Program-made: the position numbers and the translations under genes
Source: Hyphomicrobiales bacterium
Lineage (GTDB): Bacteria > Pseudomonadota > Alphaproteobacteria > Rhizobiales > Rhizobiaceae
Direction of reading: 5' to 3'
Length of the DNA stretch: 38,711 nt
Assembly (NCBI GenBank): GCA_900473915.1
Contig: UCNG01000017.1
Coordinates: 1 to 38,711, forward strand
Shown: positions 8,248 to 18,678 of the stretch, piece after piece
Numbering within the stretch: the stretch's first letter is position 1
Layout: every line of letters starts with the position of its first letter
The notes under the pieces: model-generated
The model's input: only the letters and a program-made list of their open reading frames with translations
Told to the model about the DNA's origin: nothing
Databases searched by the model: none

Positions 8248-8644
8248 CTGCTGAATTTCCTCATTCCTGAAACGGGCGTAGCCGAGAGAGGCATGCGGCC
8301 CATATTATGAATCTATGTTGAGACGACGTTTTTGCTACGTGACAATTCGTACAAATCGGATGTTTTGGGAATTTTACTGTGTGGAGGGGTGCTTGGGATT
8401 GGGGTTTAGTAACGGCCCCCGGTAACGAAATGTTTCAACACATCAAATCCGCAAAATTGCCAATTTATTGCCACGCTTTCTCTTGTTTGCATCTGGCCGC
8501 CTACTTACATAGCCGATACGCCTTGGCGGGAAGAGCAGTGGTCAGGCAGAACGTATGCGGGAAGCGGATTTCGCTTCGCGGGTCCGTTGTGCGGTGCCCG
8601 CTGCCTGTTTCCGTTTGATAACAATAATAATCCGATGGTTTGCA
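8248..8644. other. Gene-free stretch upstream of the TerC-like gene
   Basis: No supported gene. Two short hairpins occur just before the TerC-like start: GAAGCG/CGCTTC at 8561-8577 and an imperfect one at about 8579-8600. TerC-family genes are sometimes preceded by the yybP-ykoY manganese riboswitch, but I do not see its conserved loop sequences here. Confidence 0.4.
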
Positions 8645-9712
8645 ATGGCCACTCTTCGTTATTTCATCTGGCCCATGGTTTTCACCGTATTGGGTCTCGC
8701 AGGTGCCGTCTGGCTCGGCTATGAATTGACCGGCACCTTTGGGGGAATGGTCTCCGTCTTTATCATCTGTGCGGTTTTGAGCGTTCTGGAAATCTCGCTT
8801 TCCTTCGATAACGCCATCGTCAATGCCCGCATCCTGCGCGACATGACGCCGGAATGGCAGCACCGCTTCCTGACCTGGGGCATCATCATCGCCGTTTTCG
8901 GCATGCGCATCATCTTCCCGCTGGCCATCGTCGCGGTTGCCATGTGGACCGATCCGATCTCCGCGCTGAAACTCGCCATCTGGCAGCCTGATGAATATGC
9001 CCGCGTGATTGCGGATTCGCATACGGGTATCGCGGCCTTTGGGGGTACGTTCCTGCTGATGGTCGGCATGAAGTATTTCTTCGATGTCGAGAAGGACGTG
9101 CACTGGATCAAGGCCATCGAAAGCCGCATGTCGAAGTTCGCTTCGGTGCAAGGGGTGGAGATCGGTGTCGCGATCGCGCTGATCATCTTCTTTTCGTATC
9201 AGCTTGATGCCGAGCATTCGCATACGTTCCTGATCGCTGCCCTGTTCGGTCTTCTGACCTTCCTGGCTGTCGAAGGGCTGGGCGAGGTGCTGGACGCCAC
9301 ACAGGAGCAGATGGACATGGTGCATCGCGGCGGTCTTGGCGCTTTCATTTATCTGGAAGTGCTGGATGCCAGCTTCTCGTTCGATGGGGTTATCGGTGCG
9401 TTCGCGCTGACCACGAACCTGTTCATCATCGCCATCGGTCTTGGCATCGGCGCTTTCTATGTGCGCTCGCTGACCATCATGCTTGTCGAGCGCAAGACGC
9501 TCGGACAGTATCGCTATCTCGAACACGGCGCCTTCTACGCGATCCTCGTTCTGGCGGTCATCATGTATGTCCAGACGCTGGTGCATATTCCGGAAGTCAT
9601 CACCGGCCTTATCGGCGCGGCCTTGATCGGTCTCTCCTTCATGTCGTCGCTACGCTATAACCGGCTCAATCCGAACTGGCAGGAAGACGCCGAGGAGGCC
9701 ACGGGGCACTAA
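8645..9712 (+). CDS. TerC-like DUF475 integral membrane protein
   Basis: 355 residues from the ATG at 8645. Repeated membrane helices surround acidic motifs: LEISLSFDNAIVNA in the first half and LEVLDASFSFDGVIGAFA in the second. The paired 'E...SFDNAIVNA / SFDGVIGAF' signatures are those of DUF475/COG2899, part of the TerC superfamily whose members handle manganese or other metal ions. The intramembrane aspartates probably line a cation path. The frame from 8555 adds a non-conserved leader and is rejected. It stands alone and has its own terminator. Confidence 0.88.
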   Translation: MATLRYFIWPMVFTVLGLAGAVWLGYELTGTFGGMVSVFIICAVLSVLEISLSFDNAIVNARILRDMTPEWQHRFLTWGIIIAVFGMRIIFPLAIVAVAMWTDPISALKLAIWQPDEYARVIADSHTGIAAFGGTFLLMVGMKYFFDVEKDVHWIKAIESRMSKFASVQGVEIGVAIALIIFFSYQLDAEHSHTFLIAALFGLLTFLAVEGLGEVLDATQEQMDMVHRGGLGAFIYLEVLDASFSFDGVIGAFALTTNLFIIAIGLGIGAFYVRSLTIMLVERKTLGQYRYLEHGAFYAILVLAVIMYVQTLVHIPEVITGLIGAALIGLSFMSSLRYNRLNPNWQEDAEEATGH

Positions 9713-9735
9713 ATCTGCCTTCTGCTGTAAGATTG

Positions 9736-9763
9736 AAAAGGGCAGCTTCGGCTGCCCCTTTTT
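9736..9763 (+). terminator. Terminator of the TerC-like gene
   Basis: GGGCAGC/GCTGCCC with a TTCG tetraloop, flanked by an A run and followed by TTTTT. Confidence 0.85.
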
Positions 9764-9861
9764 GTTGCCCTTGACCGAATCGCCGCAGTTGAGGACCATC
9801 ACCGAATGCGAGCGACATCGTTTTCGGTGCGCTGCGATCAATTCGGGGGAAGGGGATTTCC

Positions 9862-10359
9862 ATGATAGTAACACGGTTGAGCAAAACCGCCCTTGTGGCG
9901 GCGATTGCCTTTTTCGCAACGCTGGTTTCGTTCGGCAACATCACAGACTACGACACCAATTTCGGATTTGTGCAGCACGTTCTGATGATGGACACGATCT
10001 TTCCAGATGCCACGATCAAGTATCGTGCCATCGAGAATCCGATGCTGCATAATGCCGCCTATATTCTCATCATCGCGGCGGAAACACTGACGGCGATCCT
10101 GTGCTGGATCGGGGCTTTTGCCATGCTTGGCCGGTTGAGCGACCGTGCGGTGAGCTTCAACCGTTCCAAGAAATGGGCCATTGCCGGTCTGTCGCTCGGC
10201 TTTCTGGTCTGGCAAGTGGGCTTCATGTCCGTTGGTGGAGAATGGTTCGGCATGTGGATGTCGCAAACCTGGAACGGGATCGAATCCGCGTTCCGGTTCT
10301 TCATCACCATCATCGCCGTGCTTATCTTCGTGGCGATGCCGGACGGCGAGCTAGAGTAG
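9862..10359 (+). CDS. DUF2165 family small integral membrane protein
   Basis: 165 residues with four hydrophobic segments: near residues 8-26, 60-85, 100-120 and 138-155. The layout 'NITDYDTNFGFVQHVLMMDT...NAAYILIIAAETLTAILCWIGA...WQVGFMSVGGEWFGMWMS' is that of DUF2165, an inner-membrane family of unknown function. GGGGAAGGGG upstream of the ATG supports the start. The last nine bases overlap the end of pncA on the other strand, so the two genes converge with no spacer and no terminator between them. Confidence 0.85.
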   Translation: MIVTRLSKTALVAAIAFFATLVSFGNITDYDTNFGFVQHVLMMDTIFPDATIKYRAIENPMLHNAAYILIIAAETLTAILCWIGAFAMLGRLSDRAVSFNRSKKWAIAGLSLGFLVWQVGFMSVGGEWFGMWMSQTWNGIESAFRFFITIIAVLIFVAMPDGELE

Positions 10360-10980
10360 ATGTGATGCTGAAACAGGCTCGTCGATCAGTTCGACGCCGG
10401 CCTGTTTCATCTTTTGCAGCATGATGTCCATGGAGCCGTTGAGATCGATGCCGCGACAGGCATCGAGACGGACGCGTACCTGAAAGCCCTGTGCCATGGC
10501 ATCGAGCGCTGAATAGGCGACGCAGAAATCGGTGGCCAGCCCCACCAGCGTGAGCGAGCCGATATTGCGTTCGCGCAAGTATCCGCCAAGGCCGGTTGGC
10601 GTTTTATGGTCGTTTTCGAAGAATGCGGAATAGCTGTCTATGCCGATGCGGAAGCCCTTGCGGATGACAAGCTGTGCCCGCGTCCATTGCAGGTCGGGGT
10701 GGAAATCCGCGCCGTGGCTGCCTTGCACGCAATGGTCGGGCCAGAGCGTTTGCAGGCCATAGGCCATTTCGATCGTATCGAAAGGCCTGGCGCGGGGGTG
10801 GGTGGAGGCGAAGCTTGAATGGTTGGCCGGGTGCCAGTCCTGCGTGAGAATGACGTTCTCGCTTTCCTCGATCAGCCGGTTGACGGTGGGAATGATTTCA
10901 TCGCCGCGATCAACCGCCAGCGAACCGCCCGGGCAGAAATCGTTCTGGACGTCGATAACCACAAGTGCATGACCGATCAT
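10351..10980 (-). CDS. pncA: Nicotinamidase (PncA)
   Basis: 209 residues from the ATG at 10980, with GGAG 8 nt upstream; the longer frame to 11043 is not supported. It deamidates nicotinamide to nicotinate in the NAD salvage pathway. The isochorismatase-fold triad is present: Asp10 (VVIDVQNDF), Lys108 (LVIRKG) and Cys153 (ATDFCVAYSALDA). The metal-site motif LTQDWHPANHSSF supplies Asp48 and His50. Length is normal for bacterial PncA, which in mycobacteria also activates pyrazinamide. It is transcribed divergently from the PhnA-domain gene, with 136 nt between them. Confidence 0.95.
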   Translation of the reverse strand: MIGHALVVIDVQNDFCPGGSLAVDRGDEIIPTVNRLIEESENVILTQDWHPANHSSFASTHPRARPFDTIEMAYGLQTLWPDHCVQGSHGADFHPDLQWTRAQLVIRKGFRIGIDSYSAFFENDHKTPTGLGGYLRERNIGSLTLVGLATDFCVAYSALDAMAQGFQVRVRLDACRGIDLNGSMDIMLQKMKQAGVELIDEPVSASHLL

Positions 10981-11116
10981 AATGCGCTCCGCTTCGCTGG
11001 TGTTTGGCGGACTATACCCACGCGATTTCCGCGAAACCAGCAAATATGCGTGTTCTGGTATAACATCGGCAAGAGTGCTACGGACGGCTCAAACGACAAC
11101 CAGACAGGAGCCCATC

Positions 11117-11338
11117 ATGACAGATGTAATCGTCCGCGACAGCAATGGCACTCAATTGAATGACGGCGATTCCGTCACGCTCATCAAGGACCTGAAGGTC
11201 AAGGGAACCTCCACGACATTGAAGCGCGGAACGCTGGTCAAGGGCATTCGCCTGACCGGAAATCCCGCCGAAGTCGATTGCAGCACCAAGCAGGTCAAGG
11301 GACTAGTGCTGCGGACCGAGTTTCTGAAAAAAGCCTAA
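11117..11338 (+). CDS. PhnA/YjdM C-terminal domain protein
   Basis: 73 residues from the ATG at 11117, with CAGGAG 6 nt upstream. VRDSNGTQLNDGDSVTLIKD and LKRGTLVKGIRLTG match the PhnA (YjdM) C-terminal domain. E. coli YjdM is about 111 residues and has an N-terminal zinc ribbon that is absent here, which is usual for alphaproteobacterial single-domain versions. It is often labelled 'alkylphosphonate utilization protein', but E. coli PhnA is not needed for phosphonate use and no phn gene is nearby. It is probably a small SH3-like fold of unknown role. Confidence 0.85.
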   Translation: MTDVIVRDSNGTQLNDGDSVTLIKDLKVKGTSTTLKRGTLVKGIRLTGNPAEVDCSTKQVKGLVLRTEFLKKA

Positions 11339-11371
11339 GCCTCTTCCAGAACTCGTGCTGTGACTGCAAGG

Positions 11372-12484
11372 TCAGGCATCGATCTCCACGCGGCCGCGAG
11401 GGCGGCTGCAGCAGGCGAGGATATAGCCTTCCGCGATCTCGTCATCGCGGATGCCGCCATTGTGGTTCATCTCGGTTTCACCGCCGAGGCACTTCACCTT
11501 GCAGGTGCCGCAGATGCCGAACTCGCAGGCGCTTGGAATCTTGAGCCCGCCATTGCGGGCGGCAAGCAGGATCGTATCGTTTTCGGTGCATTCGACTTCG
11601 ACACCTGACAGGCTGAAGACGACGCTGGCGGAAGCTACCGCCGGGGTGGCAGGTGCTGGTGAAGCCGCCTCGGAAAGCGTGGAAGGCACTGGAACCGACG
11701 AAATCTCGCTGGCCGGATTAAAGCTTTCCTGATGATAGTGGGCCATGTTGAAGCCGGCATCTTCCAGCAGGCCGCGCACGCCGTTCATGAACGGCTCCGG
11801 CCCGCAGCAGAAAACCGTGCGATGCAGGAAATCAGGCGCCTGCAGTTCCAGCCGGGCGCGGTCGATGCGCCCGTGCAGGCCGGGCCAGACATGGCGTGCC
11901 GATGATTGCTCAACGATAAAGGCCAGCCGCATGGCCTCCATGCGTCCAGAAAGCAGTTCCAGCTCCCGGCGGAAAATGATGTCGTCTGGCGTGCGCGCGC
12001 AGTTGATGAAGGCGACGTCGGTTGCCGGGGCGCAGTCGAAAAGCCAGCGGGTCATGGAGACCATCGGCGTGATGCCGGAACCGGCGGAGACGAAGAGATA
12101 TTTTTCGCCCGGATGGTTGGCGAGCGAGAAATCGCCATTCGGCCCGTAGGCCTTGATCTTCATCGGCGGGCGCAGATTGTCGAGCATCCAGCGGGTGCCG
12201 ATGCTGCCCTTCTGCGCCTTGACCGTGACGGAGATGTGGTAGGGACGGGAAGGGGTCGAGGACAGCGTATAGGTCCGCAGCACCGGCCCCAGGCCATCGG
12301 CCCGTTCAATCGGCAGTTCGAGGGTGACGAACTGGCCGGGCGTATAGCGGAACCAGTTGTCCTCGGCAGTCTTGAAGGAGAAGGTCATGACGTCTGGCGC
12401 TTCTTCGATGGCCGAGATGCATTCGAGCATCTGCAACCTGTCGTTCCACGGCAGCATCTCATCCAGATATTTCAGAGGCTGCAT
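11372..12484 (-). CDS. gbcB: Glycine betaine demethylase reductase subunit GbcB (FAD/2Fe-2S)
   Basis: 370 residues. It has an FAD-binding ferredoxin-reductase domain (RYTPGQFVTLELPI; LRTYTLSSTPSRP), an NAD-binding domain (YLFVSAGSGITPMVSM; CGPEPFMNGVRGLL) and a C-terminal plant-type ferredoxin with the 2Fe-2S ligand pattern CEFGICGTCKVKC plus a later Cys (ILACCSRP). Electrons pass from NAD(P)H through FAD and the 2Fe-2S centre to the Rieske subunit encoded next door. It lies 32 bp downstream of gbcA on the same strand, so the two form an operon. The Gbc name rests on the partner; other Rieske systems such as stachydrine demethylase use similar reductases. Confidence 0.87.
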   Translation of the reverse strand: MQPLKYLDEMLPWNDRLQMLECISAIEEAPDVMTFSFKTAEDNWFRYTPGQFVTLELPIERADGLGPVLRTYTLSSTPSRPYHISVTVKAQKGSIGTRWMLDNLRPPMKIKAYGPNGDFSLANHPGEKYLFVSAGSGITPMVSMTRWLFDCAPATDVAFINCARTPDDIIFRRELELLSGRMEAMRLAFIVEQSSARHVWPGLHGRIDRARLELQAPDFLHRTVFCCGPEPFMNGVRGLLEDAGFNMAHYHQESFNPASEISSVPVPSTLSEAASPAPATPAVASASVVFSLSGVEVECTENDTILLAARNGGLKIPSACEFGICGTCKVKCLGGETEMNHNGGIRDDEIAEGYILACCSRPRGRVEIDA

Positions 12485-12516
12485 GGCCTTCTCACTTCTC
12501 GATTCATATTACAGTA

Positions 12517-14103
<1,587 letters not shown>

Positions 14104-14790
14104 ATGAAACGTTCTGAAATCAACGAGATCATTCGCGAAAGCGACGCATTCATTCGCTCTTTCGGCTACGTCATGCCGCCATTCGCCTATTGGTCGCCCG
14201 AGGAATTGAAGGCGCGCACCTCGTCCGATGCGCGTGCAATCCGCGACGCGCGCCTGGGCTGGGATATCACCGACTACGGGCAGGGCAAGTTCGCCGATCT
14301 CGGACTGTTTCTCTTCACCACGCGCAACGGCAATGCCGAGGACCTCAAGCGCGGCGGCGGCATGCTTTATGCCGAAAAGATCATGATTTCGCGTGAGAAC
14401 CAGCTTTCCCCGATGCACCGCCATGTGGTGAAGGCGGAAGACATCATTAATCGCGGCGGCGGCACGCTGGTGCTGGAACTGTTCAATTCGCTGCCGGACG
14501 GCAGCGTGGACGAGGAAACCGATGTGACGGTCGCGACCGATGGTCGCCTTGTGACGCAGAAGGCCGGCGCGCATCTGAAGCTGCAACCGGGTGAAAGCGT
14601 GACCCTGTTGCCCGGCAACTGGCACGCCTTCTGGGGCGAGGGCGGCGATGTGCTGATCGGTGAAGTTTCGACCGTCAACGATGACCTGACAGACAATATT
14701 TTCCGCGAGCCGATCGGCCGCTTTTCGAATATCGAAGAAAATGAGAAGCCGCTGCATTTGCTGGTGTCGGACTACGACAAATGGCTGTGA
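14104..14790 (+). CDS. D-lyxose/D-mannose ketol-isomerase (cupin type)
   Basis: 228 residues. It interconverts D-lyxose and D-xylulose (also D-mannose and D-fructose) using a divalent metal. The cupin metal ligands are visible as SPMHRHVVKAEDIINRGGG (two His and a Glu) and a later His in PGNWHAFWGEGG. The family hallmark FGYVMPPFAYWSPEE is at the N-terminus. The ATG at 14104 is 9 nt after GGGAGG and is preferred over the in-frame GTG at 14098, only 3 nt after it. It stands alone; no sugar transporter or kinase is next to it. Confidence 0.88.
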   Translation: MKRSEINEIIRESDAFIRSFGYVMPPFAYWSPEELKARTSSDARAIRDARLGWDITDYGQGKFADLGLFLFTTRNGNAEDLKRGGGMLYAEKIMISRENQLSPMHRHVVKAEDIINRGGGTLVLELFNSLPDGSVDEETDVTVATDGRLVTQKAGAHLKLQPGESVTLLPGNWHAFWGEGGDVLIGEVSTVNDDLTDNIFREPIGRFSNIEENEKPLHLLVSDYDKWL

Positions 14791-14805
14791 GCCTACCGAG
14801 ATTTC

Positions 14806-14925
14806 GGTTCTGGCAGTCTGCCAATGGTGTTGTATGACGCTTCCGGTCCGCATGTAACTTTAAGTGAACGATGCTCCGGTTCTCTAACGCCTCCATTTCC
14901 GGCAAACCGGAGCCGGAATCTCAAT
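14806..14925. repeat. Intergenic repeat, diverged copy
   Basis: This stretch aligns along its length with 20596-20714. Shared blocks are GGTTCTGGC.GTCTGC.AATGG, GCTTCCGGT and GCTCCGGTTCTC. It sits just after the isomerase stop, in the leader region of ugd. The copy at 20596 has kept its inverted arms; here they are eroded. Confidence 0.65.
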
Positions 14926-14961
14926 CAGGCTCTCGCGAAGGCAAACTGAAGGACTGAACAT

Positions 14962-16272
14962 ATGAAGCTGGCGATGATCGGAACGGGCTATGTAGGGCTG
15001 GTTTCGGGTGTGTGTTTTGCCGAATTCGGCTTTCACGTCACCTGCGTCGACAAGAATCCGTCGATCATCGAACGGCTGAAGGCCGGCAAGGTCACCATCT
15101 TCGAGCCGGGGCTCGATGAGTTGATGACGCGCAACATTCGCGATGGCCGGTTGGAGTTCAGCACCGATCTTCCGGCAAGCGTGGCGGATGCCGATGTCAT
15201 CTTCATAGCGGTCGGCACGCCGTCGCGTCGCGGTGATGGCGAGGCAGACCTGCAATATATCGAGGCGGCTGCGGATGAAATCGCTGCCGCCATGAAGCCC
15301 GGTGCCGTGGTTGTCATCAAGTCGACGGTCGTGGTTGGCACCAATGCGCGCATACGCGACCGTATCAAGGCTGCCAATCCGGGCGTGCCGTTCTCGATGG
15401 TGTCCAATCCGGAGTTTCTGCGGGAAGGTTCGGCAATCGAGGACTTCATGCGGCCTGACCGCGTGGTTGTTGGCGTGGAGGACGAGCGCGGCAAGGGCGC
15501 AATGCAGCGCCTCTATCGTCCGCTTTACCTGCGTGAAACGCCGATGGTCGTCACGTCGCTCGAAAATGCGGAAATCATCAAATATGCGGCCAATGCCTTT
15601 TTGGCCATGAAGGTGACTTTCATCAACGAGGTTGCCGACCTTTGCGAAAAGACAGGCGGCAATGTGCAGGAAGTGGCCCGCGCCATCGGCATGGATAACC
15701 GCATTGGTTCCAAGTTCCTGCATGCAGGACCGGGTTTTGGCGGATCGTGCTTCCCGAAAGACACGCGCGCATTTGCTGCAACTGGCAAGAAATATGACGC
15801 GCGGCAGTCGCTGATTGAGCAGGTGATTGCGGTCAATGAAACGCGCAAGCAGTCCATGGCCGAGCGGATCGTGACCGCCGCCAAGGAAAGCGGCGCGGAT
15901 ACGGTCGCGGTTCTGGGCGTCGCCTTCAAGCCGAACACCGATGATATTCGTGAGTCTCCTGCGCTCGACATTATCGCGGCTATCCAGACAGCAGGGATCA
16001 AGGTGCAGGCGCACGACCCCGAAGCCATGGATGCAGCCAAGGTGGCGCTGCCCGATGTTGTCTGGTGCAATTCAGCCTATGAAGCGGCAGAGGGTGCGGG
16101 TGTCGTGGCTCTGCTGACTGAGTGGAATGCTTATCGTGCGCTCGATCTGAAACGGATAGCCAGCGCCATGGCCGGAAATGTGCTGATTGACCTGCGCAAT
16201 GTCTATAAGGCTGAAGACATTGCAGGCACCGGACTTGATTACCGTTCGGTGGGGCGCACGCTTCCAATCTGA
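14962..16272 (+). CDS. ugd: UDP-glucose 6-dehydrogenase
   Basis: 436 residues. It oxidises UDP-glucose to UDP-glucuronate with two NAD+. The Rossmann motif GTGYVGLVSG is at residues 7-16, and the catalytic cysteine is Cys263 in GPGFGGSCFPKDTRA. The C-terminal UDP-binding domain contains GVAFKPNTDDIRESPA. UDP-glucuronate feeds uronic acids into polysaccharides and, after epimerisation, galacturonate into LPS. The start at 14962 fits the family, which begins MKIxxIGTGYVG. The convergent LABN/GT2 pair next door also concerns envelope glycans. Confidence 0.96.
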   Translation: MKLAMIGTGYVGLVSGVCFAEFGFHVTCVDKNPSIIERLKAGKVTIFEPGLDELMTRNIRDGRLEFSTDLPASVADADVIFIAVGTPSRRGDGEADLQYIEAAADEIAAAMKPGAVVVIKSTVVVGTNARIRDRIKAANPGVPFSMVSNPEFLREGSAIEDFMRPDRVVVGVEDERGKGAMQRLYRPLYLRETPMVVTSLENAEIIKYAANAFLAMKVTFINEVADLCEKTGGNVQEVARAIGMDNRIGSKFLHAGPGFGGSCFPKDTRAFAATGKKYDARQSLIEQVIAVNETRKQSMAERIVTAAKESGADTVAVLGVAFKPNTDDIRESPALDIIAAIQTAGIKVQAHDPEAMDAAKVALPDVVWCNSAYEAAEGAGVVALLTEWNAYRALDLKRIASAMAGNVLIDLRNVYKAEDIAGTGLDYRSVGRTLPI

Positions 16273-16289
16273 ATGAAATACCGGGGGGT

Positions 16290-16619
16290 TTACTCCCCGG
16301 CTGTCAGCCGCTTTTTCTCGTTGGCGATGAGCCACAGATTGCGGATATAGACGATCAGGCCAAGCGCTTGCCCTGCAATGAAGACAGGGTCCTTGCGCTG
16401 GATTGCATAGATCAGCAGCAAAGCACCGCCAAACAGCGAGAAGAACCAGAAGGCGACCGGCATGACGCTGCGCTTCGCCTTTTCGGACGCAAGCCACTGC
16501 ACGACGAAGCGCATGGTGAAGCAAGCCTGCGCGACGAAGCCCAGCACGATCCAGCCGTCCCACTGCGCCACGAAAACATCGTGCAGCCATTGCGACAGGC
16601 TGTTGAAAATATCAGTCAT
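16290..16619 (-). CDS. Lipid-A biosynthesis N-terminal (LABN) domain membrane protein
   Basis: 109 residues with three hydrophobic segments: WIVLGFVAQACFTMRFVVQW, SVMPVAFWFFSLFGGALLLI and FIAGQALGLIVYIRNLWLI. This is the LABN domain (PF07578), which commonly follows a GT2 polyprenyl-phosphate glycosyltransferase gene. It may help flip or present the lipid-linked sugar, but that is not proven. Its ATG overlaps the GT2 stop codon by 8 nt, so the two genes are translationally coupled. Confidence 0.88.
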   Translation of the reverse strand: MTDIFNSLSQWLHDVFVAQWDGWIVLGFVAQACFTMRFVVQWLASEKAKRSVMPVAFWFFSLFGGALLLIYAIQRKDPVFIAGQALGLIVYIRNLWLIANEKKRLTAGE

Positions 16620-17343
16620 GGGTGATCTCCCTCACGCGAGGAACGACCTTGCGGCGCTTGCGCAGCCACCAGACGCCATAGAGGTCCAGAATCCCGCGCA
16701 TTCCACGGTCCAGAATGCCGTAATTGGATTTGCCGTGGCGGCGTTCGCGGTCGACCACATCCACATGCACCACGTCATAGCCTTCACGCAGCGCCAGGGC
16801 AGGCAAATAGCGATGCCAGCCGTCGAAGAAAGGCAGTTGCCGGAACAGGTCGGTGTGCAGCGCTTTCAGGCCGCAGCCGGAGTCGCGCGTCTTGTCCTTG
16901 AGGATCGCGCCGCGCAGATTATTGGCAAAGCGGGAAGACAACTGCTTGAGTTTCGTATCGGTGCGCTTGAGGCGCTGCCCGGCAGCAATGCCGTAATCAG
17001 GCCCCGCCTTCATCAAGGCGTCGGCCAGCACCGGGAGATAGGCGGGGTTGTTCTGCCCGTCGCCATCCATGGTCACGACAATCTTGCCGCGCGCTGCAAA
17101 AACACCGGAGCGCACAGCCGCACTCTGGCCCGACGAGCGGTCATGGCGCAGATGGCGCAGCGGCTTGCCCGCATGGATGCGGCCTGCGAGCACATCGCTG
17201 GTGGAGTCCGTCGAACCGTCGTCGACGACGATGACTTCATATGCGCGGCCCTGCATGGCGGCATCGACTTCATCCAGCAGAAAGGCAAGATTGTCGGCTT
17301 CATTGCGGCAGGGGATAACCACAGAAATCGTCGGTGTGTCCAA
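16612..17343 (-). CDS. GT2 family polyprenyl-phosphate glycosyltransferase
   Basis: 243 residues from a TTG at 17343 with AGGA 9 nt upstream. GT-A motifs are clear: ISVVIPCRNEADNL, VDDGSTDST, the D-x-D region VTMDGDGQNNP, and DSGCGLKALHTDLF. This matches the dolichol-phosphate mannosyltransferase/ArnC branch, which moves a sugar from UDP- or GDP-sugar to undecaprenyl or dodecaprenyl phosphate. There is no C-terminal membrane pair, so the LABN partner may provide the membrane part. Beside ugd, a uronic-acid product is attractive but unproven. Confidence 0.86.
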   Translation of the reverse strand: MDTPTISVVIPCRNEADNLAFLLDEVDAAMQGRAYEVIVVDDGSTDSTSDVLAGRIHAGKPLRHLRHDRSSGQSAAVRSGVFAARGKIVVTMDGDGQNNPAYLPVLADALMKAGPDYGIAAGQRLKRTDTKLKQLSSRFANNLRGAILKDKTRDSGCGLKALHTDLFRQLPFFDGWHRYLPALALREGYDVVHVDVVDRERRHGKSNYGILDRGMRGILDLYGVWWLRKRRKVVPRVREITHD

Positions 17344-17513
17344 GCGGGGTGTTCCTTTGTTCCTCGCGCTATCTGCTTAAGCCCGGCTTTTGGGCGGGAA
17401 ACCCGATAGTGCGCAAGGCGCGCTGCATAGCATTGATTGCATGGCAAAGCCAAGACGGTTCAAGTAATCGTGAGCTTTGGCCCAATAGCTCGATTAATCG
17501 GTTGACCGCCGTT

Positions 17514-18485
17514 TTAGCCGGACATTGGCGGATACGGAAGAGCTTGCCCCAGCCAATCCAGAAAATTCTGCGTCACCTGATCGCGGTTGATCTCGTTGAG
17601 GCTTTCGTGGCGGGTGCCGGGCAGGATCGTGCAATCGACACGCTTGAAGTCCATCTTCCGCATTCTCTCCGCCAGCCTGCGCACTGCCGCACCGTTTGCC
17701 GTTGCCGGGTCTTCCGCGCCGCCAACCAGACTGAACGGCATGTCTCGCGGAACCTTTGAGAAGTTGCGGTTGTCGGCCCCGCGCCGGATCATCCGGAAAA
17801 TGTCGATCCACAGCGCCACACTGGCATCAAAGCCGCACAGCGGATCGGCGATATAGGCATCGACCTCGGCTGTATCGTGCGAAAGCCAGTCGAACAGCGT
17901 GCGGTGGCCCTTTATGGACCGCCCCCAGGCGCGGAAGGTCATTTTCGGCAGGATGCTGCTCGGAACGTCCGAGCCTTTCAGCATGCGCTCCATATAAAGA
18001 AGCGCAAGGGCGGCAGCGCTTTCCACTCCGCCATCGAAATTTGCATTCCAGATCGCCGCCGCATCGACCGTGTCGGCGTGATCCAGCACATAGTTCAGCG
18101 CGATCAGCCCGCCCATGGAGTGGCCGAAAAGAACAACCGGCAAGCCCGGATGGTTCTCGTGAATGTGGCGGTTGAGCGCCCGGACATGCCCGATGGCTAC
18201 GATATGCCCCTGCTTTGGCGCGAACATTCCCCTAGGCGCATGCGCGCCGATATTGCTGCCATGCCCCCGGTGGTCGTGAATGTAGACGTGGCAGCCAGCC
18301 GCAGCGAGTGCGGATGCGAAGCGTTCGTATCGCGCCGAATGTTCGGCAAGGCCATGACATATCTGGACGACCGCTCGCGGCGCACCGGCGCGAACTGTGC
18401 GGAACGGAAGTTCTGATTTGTCTGAGATCGGCAGACGGTGAATGGTTTTGAATGTCATTTCGCCATCTGATTTTATGCCGTGCAA
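17514..18485 (-). CDS. Alpha/beta hydrolase, monoacylglycerol-lipase-like
   Basis: 323 residues from a TTG at 18485; AGGGGAG lies 8 nt upstream. An ATG at 18458 would start nine residues later but has only a poor ribosome site. The nucleophile elbow is GHSMGG (VVLFGHSMGGLIALNYVL), and the oxyanion motif is ICHGLAEHSARYERFA followed by HDHRGHG. The catalytic His lies in TRHESLNEINRD near the C-terminus, and the Asp is probably in VGGAEDPAT. This is the serine aminopeptidase S33/Hydrolase_4 family, which often hydrolyses monoacylglycerols or lysophospholipids. The gene is single. Confidence 0.86.
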   Translation of the reverse strand: MHGIKSDGEMTFKTIHRLPISDKSELPFRTVRAGAPRAVVQICHGLAEHSARYERFASALAAAGCHVYIHDHRGHGSNIGAHAPRGMFAPKQGHIVAIGHVRALNRHIHENHPGLPVVLFGHSMGGLIALNYVLDHADTVDAAAIWNANFDGGVESAAALALLYMERMLKGSDVPSSILPKMTFRAWGRSIKGHRTLFDWLSHDTAEVDAYIADPLCGFDASVALWIDIFRMIRRGADNRNFSKVPRDMPFSLVGGAEDPATANGAAVRRLAERMRKMDFKRVDCTILPGTRHESLNEINRDQVTQNFLDWLGQALPYPPMSG

Positions 18486-18678
18486 ATAGTCAATCTCCCC
18501 TGATGCGGCGTCGCTTAAACAGGCATTTGAACGGCGTGTGTATGAATTTTAGGCAGCCGCGTTTTTTGTGCAGATTCTGCTTGAAAAGCGCAAAAACTTG
18601 GGCAAATCTAGCTTTGCAGACGGGTTTTTGAAGGGCATTCAGGGGCGTCGAGAGACAGAATTCACGTCATAACTTGCA

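Noticed and set aside
8561-8600. Possible yybP-ykoY (Mn) riboswitch before the TerC-like gene
   Set aside because: Hairpins exist, but the conserved loop sequences of that riboswitch are not seen.
8501-9586. 361-codon open frame antisense to the DUF475 gene
   Set aside because: Product is rich in His, Asp and Arg, typical of the complement of a membrane-protein gene.
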